From Actinomycetota bacterium (GTDB taxonomy: Bacteria > Actinomycetota > Actinomycetes > Streptosporangiales > Streptosporangiaceae), in assembly GCA_003168295.1 (NCBI GenBank), contig PMST01000625.1, forward strand, positions 23,994-32,551: a DNA stretch of 8,558 nt, in the 5' to 3' direction. Every line of letters begins with the position of its first letter. Position 1 is the stretch's first letter. A program made the translations under genes and the position numbers. Positions 5,340-8,558 of the stretch are shown here, piece after piece. The notes under the pieces were generated by a model. The model was given only the letters and a program-made list of their open reading frames with translations, did no database searches and was not told the DNA's origin.

Positions 5340-5355
5340 TGTCGGTGGCGGGTGG

Positions 5356-5838
5356 TCAGCCGGATTCCCTGGCCGCGTCCAGCAGAGCACGCAGCATGCG
5401 CCGCAGCGTCGCCTGCTCGGCTGGGGTCAGCGGGGAGAGCAGGTCGTGCTCGATCTCGGCCCCGACGGAGGCTAGGTCGCCCACGACCCTCCGTCCCTTG
5501 GCCGTCAGGTCCAGGACGCGCCGGCGGCGGTCAAGAGGGTCCACCTCCCGGCGGACCAGGCCGTGGGCGGCCAGGGCGTCGATGATCGGTACGGCATTGC
5601 GCGGGTCGACGCCGACCAGCTCGGCCAGGCGCTGCTGGCCGAGCGGGCCGGTCTCGCCCAGGGCCATCAGCACCCCGTACTGGCTGGGGCTTACCTTGAG
5701 CTGGGCGAGCATGCCCGCCCAGCGCTGCCGGGCGAGCGACCCGGTCTTGGCCATCAGATACCAGTTGCCGTTCTGAAAGCTCAGGCTGCAGGGCGACGGC
5801 AGCGCGGCCGCGCTGTCCTGCTCCAGCTCTGAGTCCAC
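5356..5838 (-). CDS. MarR-family transcriptional regulator
   Basis: This 160-residue protein has the winged helix-turn-helix of MarR. The dimerisation helix is at about 25-46. SPSQYGVLMALGE (50-62) precedes the DNA-binding domain, with QQRLAELVGVDPRNAVPIIDALAAHGLV at about 68-95 including the recognition helix. The wing is REVDPLDRRRRVLDLT (97-112), with the Asp and Arg cluster diagnostic of the family. C-terminal helices about 115-158 complete the dimer interface. It has one Cys (Cys17), so simple OhrR-type peroxide sensing through a conserved Cys is not obvious; ligand sensing is more likely. The GTG start at 5838 is kept because the first dimerisation helix needs residues 20-30; the nearest SD-like AGAGG is 13 nt away, rather far. 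It is divergent from a DHA2 drug exporter by 79 bp, the classic arrangement for a repressor of its own exporter. Confidence 0.92.
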   Translation of the reverse strand: MDSELEQDSAAALPSPCSLSFQNGNWYLMAKTGSLARQRWAGMLAQLKVSPSQYGVLMALGETGPLGQQRLAELVGVDPRNAVPIIDALAAHGLVRREVDPLDRRRRVLDLTAKGRRVVGDLASVGAEIEHDLLSPLTPAEQATLRRMLRALLDAARESG

Positions 5839-5863
5839 GAAAGGAGCCTAGCCTCTTGGAAAT

Positions 5864-5887
5864 TAGACATCAATCATGATAGACGTG
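5864..5887. promoter_or_regulatory. Candidate MarR operator in the marR/exporter intergenic region
   Basis: The AT-rich core of the 79-bp divergent gap contains the direct repeat TAGAC (5864-5868 and 5880-5884) and the perfect palindrome ATCATGAT (5873-5880) between them. GACAT (5866-5870) and GTGTC (5885-5889) are a near-inverted outer pair. MarR proteins bind pseudo-palindromes of this size in such gaps, so this is the likeliest operator; exact borders are uncertain. Confidence 0.45.
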
Positions 5888-5894
5888 TCCCATG

Positions 5895-5900
5895 TATAAA
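5895..5900 (+). promoter_or_regulatory. Candidate -10 box for the exporter gene
   Basis: TATAAA lies 17 nt before the exporter ATG, placing a transcript start about 10 nt upstream of the codon. That leaves little room for an SD, and none is seen, so a near-leaderless mRNA is possible. No good -35 is present at the right spacing; the dyad occupies that place. Confidence 0.35.
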
Positions 5901-5917
5901 TCCATCCCGCCGCAGCG

Positions 5918-7480
5918 ATGAACGGCGAGCAGCCCGGCCCGGCGCAACCCGGCCCGGCGCAGCCGAGTCGGCCAGACGCGCCTGGCCGACGTCATCATGC
6001 CCACACCGGGCTGATTCTGGCCATCGCGTGCGTCGGTCAGTTCATGGTCATACTCGACGTCTCGATCGTCACCGTAGCGCTTCCCTCGATCGGCCGGGAC
6101 CTGCACTACAGCGCGACGGGACTGCAGTGGGTCGTCAACGCCTACGTGCTCACCTTCGCCGGGTTCCTGCTGCTGGGCGGGCGGGCTGCCGACCTATTTG
6201 GCCAGCGCCGGGTGTACTTGGCCGGGATGGCGCTGTTCACCGTGGCCAGCCTGGCCGGGGGCATCGCCACGGATTCGGCCTGGCTGACGGCAGCCAGGGC
6301 GGTGCAGGGCATCGCGGGCGCCGTCCTGTCGCCGGCCACGCTCACGATTGTCATCACGACCTTCTCCGCCGACCGCAGGGCCCGGGCCCTCGGCATCTGG
6401 AGCTCCGTCGCCGGGGCAGGCGGGGCGGCAGGCGCGATCCTGGGCGGCGTCCTCACCTCGTCGCTGTCGTGGCGCTGGGTCCTGTTCGTGAACATCCCGA
6501 TCGGCGTGGCCGCCGTCGCCGCCGCGCTGGCCTGGCTGCCCGAGTCCAGGGACCGGGTCGGCCGCGGTGTTGCGGCGCGGCTGGATGTCGGAGGCGCGGT
6601 CGCCGTCACGGCCGGGCTGGGGACGCTGATCTACGCGATCATCGGCACCGACACGCACCCGTGGGGCGGCGCGCGAACCCTGTCGCTGCTTGGGGCGGCG
6701 GTGGTGCTGCTCGCCGGGTTTGCGCTCATCGAGCTGCGGCTGGCCCACGCGCCGCTGATAAGGTTCGGGCTCTTCCGGTCCCGGTCGCTGTCGGGGGCGA
6801 ACATCGTGATGTTCCTGGTCGGGGCGGCCTTCTTCTCGATGTGGTATTTCCTTTCCCTGTACCTGCAGGACGTGCTGGGCGACAGCGCCCTGAAGACGGG
6901 CCTGGCCTTCCTGCCGATGGGCGTGACCATCATGATCGGAGCCCAGGCCAGCTCCCGCATCCTGCCGCGCGTCGGGGTCCGTCCGCTGCTGCAGGCCGGC
7001 ACGCTGGTCGCGGCCGGAGGGTTCGCCTGGCTGTCCGCGATCAGCCCGCACGCCTCCTACTGGACTCACGTGTTCGGGCCCGGATGTCTCATCTCGCTGG
7101 CCCTGGGCCTGCTGTTCACCCCGCTGGCGGCGGCGGCCACCGCGGACGTCGCCCGCAGCGAGGCCGGGCTGGCCTCCGGCGTGCTCAACACCGCGCGCCA
7201 GATAGGCGGGTCCCTCGGCCTGGCCGTGCTGGCCACCATCGCCACCGACCGGACCCTCGCCGCCCTGGCCGACCGCCGGCCCGTACTGTCGCACGCCGCG
7301 GCCCTCAATGACGGATACTCCCGGGCCTTCGAGGTGGCCGCCGCGCTGACCCTGGCGGCGTTCGCGGCATCGTTCGTCGTCCCGGCCATCCGCGCCCGGA
7401 CCACCCCGGCCCCCAGCAACGGGCCAAGGGACGAGGCCAAGACCGACGCCGACGCCGATGCCGGCAAATCGGTTACGTAA
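5918..7480 (+). CDS. MFS drug exporter, DHA2 (EmrB/QacA) family, 14 TM
   Basis: This 520-residue protein is a proton-coupled multidrug exporter of the inner membrane by family. Motif D1 is LDVSIVTVALP (46-56), at the end of TM1. Motif A is GGRAADLFGQRR (87-98), in the TM2-TM3 loop. Motif B is around Arg127 (ARAVQG). The TM5 motif C region reads GAGGAAGAILGG (166-177), followed by WRWVLFVNIPIG (185-196), typical of the family. Hydrophobic stretches support 14 TM helices, with the extra pair between the two six-helix halves (about 223-243 and 255-272). Motif C lacks the usual Pro of GPxxGG, which has Ala. The N-terminal 30 residues are Pro/Gly/His-rich and include a repeated PGPAQ; the tail has an Ala-Asp repeat. 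It is divergent from a MarR-type regulator that probably represses it. The substrate cannot be told. Confidence 0.94.
   Translation: MNGEQPGPAQPGPAQPSRPDAPGRRHHAHTGLILAIACVGQFMVILDVSIVTVALPSIGRDLHYSATGLQWVVNAYVLTFAGFLLLGGRAADLFGQRRVYLAGMALFTVASLAGGIATDSAWLTAARAVQGIAGAVLSPATLTIVITTFSADRRARALGIWSSVAGAGGAAGAILGGVLTSSLSWRWVLFVNIPIGVAAVAAALAWLPESRDRVGRGVAARLDVGGAVAVTAGLGTLIYAIIGTDTHPWGGARTLSLLGAAVVLLAGFALIELRLAHAPLIRFGLFRSRSLSGANIVMFLVGAAFFSMWYFLSLYLQDVLGDSALKTGLAFLPMGVTIMIGAQASSRILPRVGVRPLLQAGTLVAAGGFAWLSAISPHASYWTHVFGPGCLISLALGLLFTPLAAAATADVARSEAGLASGVLNTARQIGGSLGLAVLATIATDRTLAALADRRPVLSHAAALNDGYSRAFEVAAALTLAAFAASFVVPAIRARTTPAPSNGPRDEAKTDADADAGKSVT
5933..5962 (+). repeat. 15-bp tandem duplication in the exporter N-terminal coding region
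   Basis: CCCGGCCCGGCGCA occurs at 5933-5946 and again at 5948-5961, each followed by one base (A, then G), so the unit is 15 bp in frame. It encodes the repeated PGPAQ in the cytoplasmic N-terminus. It is likely replication slippage in a tolerant region; the copy number may vary among strains. Confidence 0.8.
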
Positions 7481-7537
7481 AGCTGCCCGACAGCTGTCCC
7501 ATACTGGGGCAATCGCTCTCGACGCCACTGACGTCAG
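7481..7537. terminator. Cluster of short dyads between convergent exporter and sigma-factor genes
   Basis: Three small hairpins follow the exporter stop: AGCTG/CAGCT (7481-7485 and 7491-7495, loop CCCGA), CCCA/TGGG (7498-7501 and 7505-7508), and the perfect 10-bp palindrome CTGACGTCAG (7528-7537). They lie in the 80-bp gap between convergent genes, where termination from both sides is expected. No U-tract. Any one stem is weak. Confidence 0.35.
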
Positions 7538-7560
7538 CGAGATCGGACGCACCAGCAGAT

Positions 7561-8558
7561 TCACCCGCGCAGCGCTTGGCTGATCCGCGCTGCCTGCCGG
7601 GTGAGATGGTGACGTTCGGCTAGGTTGGGGGCGGACCGGGCGGCGTCGGCGTACAGCCGGGCCGCGGTCCGAAGGTCGCCGGCCTTCTCGTGCAGGTAGG
7701 CCGAGGCGGCGGTGTGGCGAGGCAGACCAGGGTCCACCGTGGCCAGGGCCGCGAGTCCGGCCGCGGGGCCATCGGCCTCGCCGATCGCGACGGCCCGGTT
7801 GAGCTGCACGACCGGGCTGCCGGTGAGCCGGAGCAGCTCGTCGTACCAGCCGACGATCTGCACCCAGTCGGTCTCCTCGGCGCGCGGCGCGTCGGCGTGC
7901 AGGGCCGCGATAGCGGCCTGGGCCTGGAACTCGCCGAGCCGGTCGCGAGCTAGCGCGGCCTGCAGGACAGCAACGCCCTCGGCGATGAGCGAGGTGTTCC
8001 AGCGGGAGCGGTCCTGCTCGGCCAGGGGGACCAGGCTGCCGTCGGGCCGGGTCCGCGCTGGCCGCCGGGCGTGGTGCAGCAGCATCAACGCCAGCAGCCC
8101 CGCGGTCTCCTCGTCATCGGTCATCGACGCCAGCTGCCGGGTGAGCCGGATCGCCTCGGCCGCCAGGTCGACGTCGCCGGTGTAGCCCTCGTTGAAGACC
8201 AGGTAGAGCACTCGTTGCACCGTCGCCAGGTCGCCTGGCTCCTCGAACCGCACGTCACCGACGGTGCGTTTGGCCCGGCTGATCCGCTGCGCCATGGTCG
8301 CCTCCGGCACGAGATAGGCCTGGGCGATCTGCCGGGTGGTCAAGCCGCCGACGGCGCGCAGCGTGAGGGCCACCGCGGACGCCGGGGTCAGCGTCGGATG
8401 GGCGCACAGGAAGAAGAGCTGCAACGTGTCGTCTGCGGTCTCGGCCGGTCCGGGCGGCGGCTCGGCCTCGGCCCGCTGCTCCCGGTCGCGACGCGAGACC
8501 TCGGCGCGGCGGGCGTCCAGGAACTTGCGCCAGGCCACCGTGACCAGCCAGCCCTTCG
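7561..8558 (-). CDS. ECF42-type RNA polymerase sigma factor, N-terminus outside window
   Basis: The reading frame is open to the right edge; about 332 residues are visible before the TGA at 7561-7563. The first visible residues, KGWLVTVAWRKFLDARR, are the end of sigma region 2. Then DDTLQLFFLCAHPTLTPASAVALTLR and GLTTRQIAQAYLVPEATMAQRISRAKR form region 4, with its helix-turn-helix. About 200 residues follow, with the invariant-looking NEGYTG, LLHHARRPAR (an Arg/His motif), the Trp/Tyr-rich GWYDELLRL, PVVQLNRAVA and TPR-like helices (LHEKAGDLRTAARLYADAA). This architecture, a large TPR-like C-terminal domain in place of an anti-sigma factor, marks ECF42. Known ECF42 genes often neighbour DGPF/YCII-like proteins; none lies on the downstream side, and the upstream side is outside the window. 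GTG at 8538 is internal, not the start. The exporter converges on it. Confidence 0.92.
   Translation of the reverse strand, partial: KGWLVTVAWRKFLDARRAEVSRRDREQRAEAEPPPGPAETADDTLQLFFLCAHPTLTPASAVALTLRAVGGLTTRQIAQAYLVPEATMAQRISRAKRTVGDVRFEEPGDLATVQRVLYLVFNEGYTGDVDLAAEAIRLTRQLASMTDDEETAGLLALMLLHHARRPARTRPDGSLVPLAEQDRSRWNTSLIAEGVAVLQAALARDRLGEFQAQAAIAALHADAPRAEETDWVQIVGWYDELLRLTGSPVVQLNRAVAIGEADGPAAGLAALATVDPGLPRHTAASAYLHEKAGDLRTAARLYADAARSAPNLAERHHLTRQAARISQALRG

Larger units (their letters stand above)
5058..5355. other. Gene-poor gap between GyrI-like gene and marR-type gene
   Basis: These 298 bp lie between two minus-strand genes. I see no convincing gene: crossing open frames translate to low-complexity Arg/Pro-rich sequence. 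It contains the dyad at 5062-5086 next to the GyrI-like start, an AT-richer patch at about 5168-5187 (GGTATTAAGTATGG followed by TTGACG on the plus strand) that may belong to a promoter, and a hairpin at 5320-5339 next to the MarR stop. No well-spaced -35/-10 pair could be fixed on either strand. Confidence 0.55.

Noticed and set aside
6194..7564. Long minus-strand open frame of 456 codons across the exporter gene
   Set aside because: It is an antisense shadow typical of high-GC DNA: Gly/Arg/Gln/Pro-rich with no family features, while the opposite strand encodes a full 14-TM exporter.

Overview
The window is high-GC DNA with strongly GC-biased third codon positions. It carries a WhiB-family iron-sulfur regulator of the WhiB7 type, a family confined to Actinobacteria, so the source is an actinomycete; no genus can be fixed from sequence alone. 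Eleven protein genes are supported, two of them cut by the window edges. No rRNA, tRNA, CRISPR array, transposase or integrase was seen.

Layout, left to right. (1) 1-1081, plus strand: the C-terminal part of a NarL/LuxR-type response regulator, overlapping a CPBP (Abi/CAAX-like) membrane metalloprotease. (2) 1196-1766, minus strand: a 68-residue small protein with a clear Shine-Dalgarno, followed by whiB7. (3) 1767-2138: a gene-poor divergent region with a perfect 23-bp tandem duplication, each unit built on a GC palindrome, plus an adjoining 9-bp-arm inverted repeat. (4) 2139-2660, plus strand: a DUF3291 protein. (5) 2821-3486, minus strand, and 3579-4466, plus strand: an HTH regulator divergent from an aldo/keto reductase, with a dyad between them. 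(6) 4587-5057, minus strand: a GyrI-like small-molecule-binding protein with a long imperfect dyad just upstream of its start. (7) 5356-5838, minus strand, and 5918-7480, plus strand: a MarR regulator divergent from a 14-TM DHA2/EmrB-type drug exporter. (8) 7561-8558, minus strand: an ECF sigma factor of the ECF42 type with a C-terminal TPR-like extension, missing its N-terminus.

The genes do not form one operon. They are short units, mostly regulator plus target, with a common flavour of response to drugs or other small molecules: WhiB7 (intrinsic antibiotic resistance), MarR/DHA2 efflux, a GyrI-like ligand-binding domain, a redox enzyme with a divergent regulator, and an ECF42 sigma factor. 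That shared theme is inference.

No clearly unprecedented system is visible. The parts most worth a second look are non-coding or small: the tandem palindromes at 1984-2046, the small gene directly upstream of whiB7, and the dyads next to the regulator genes.
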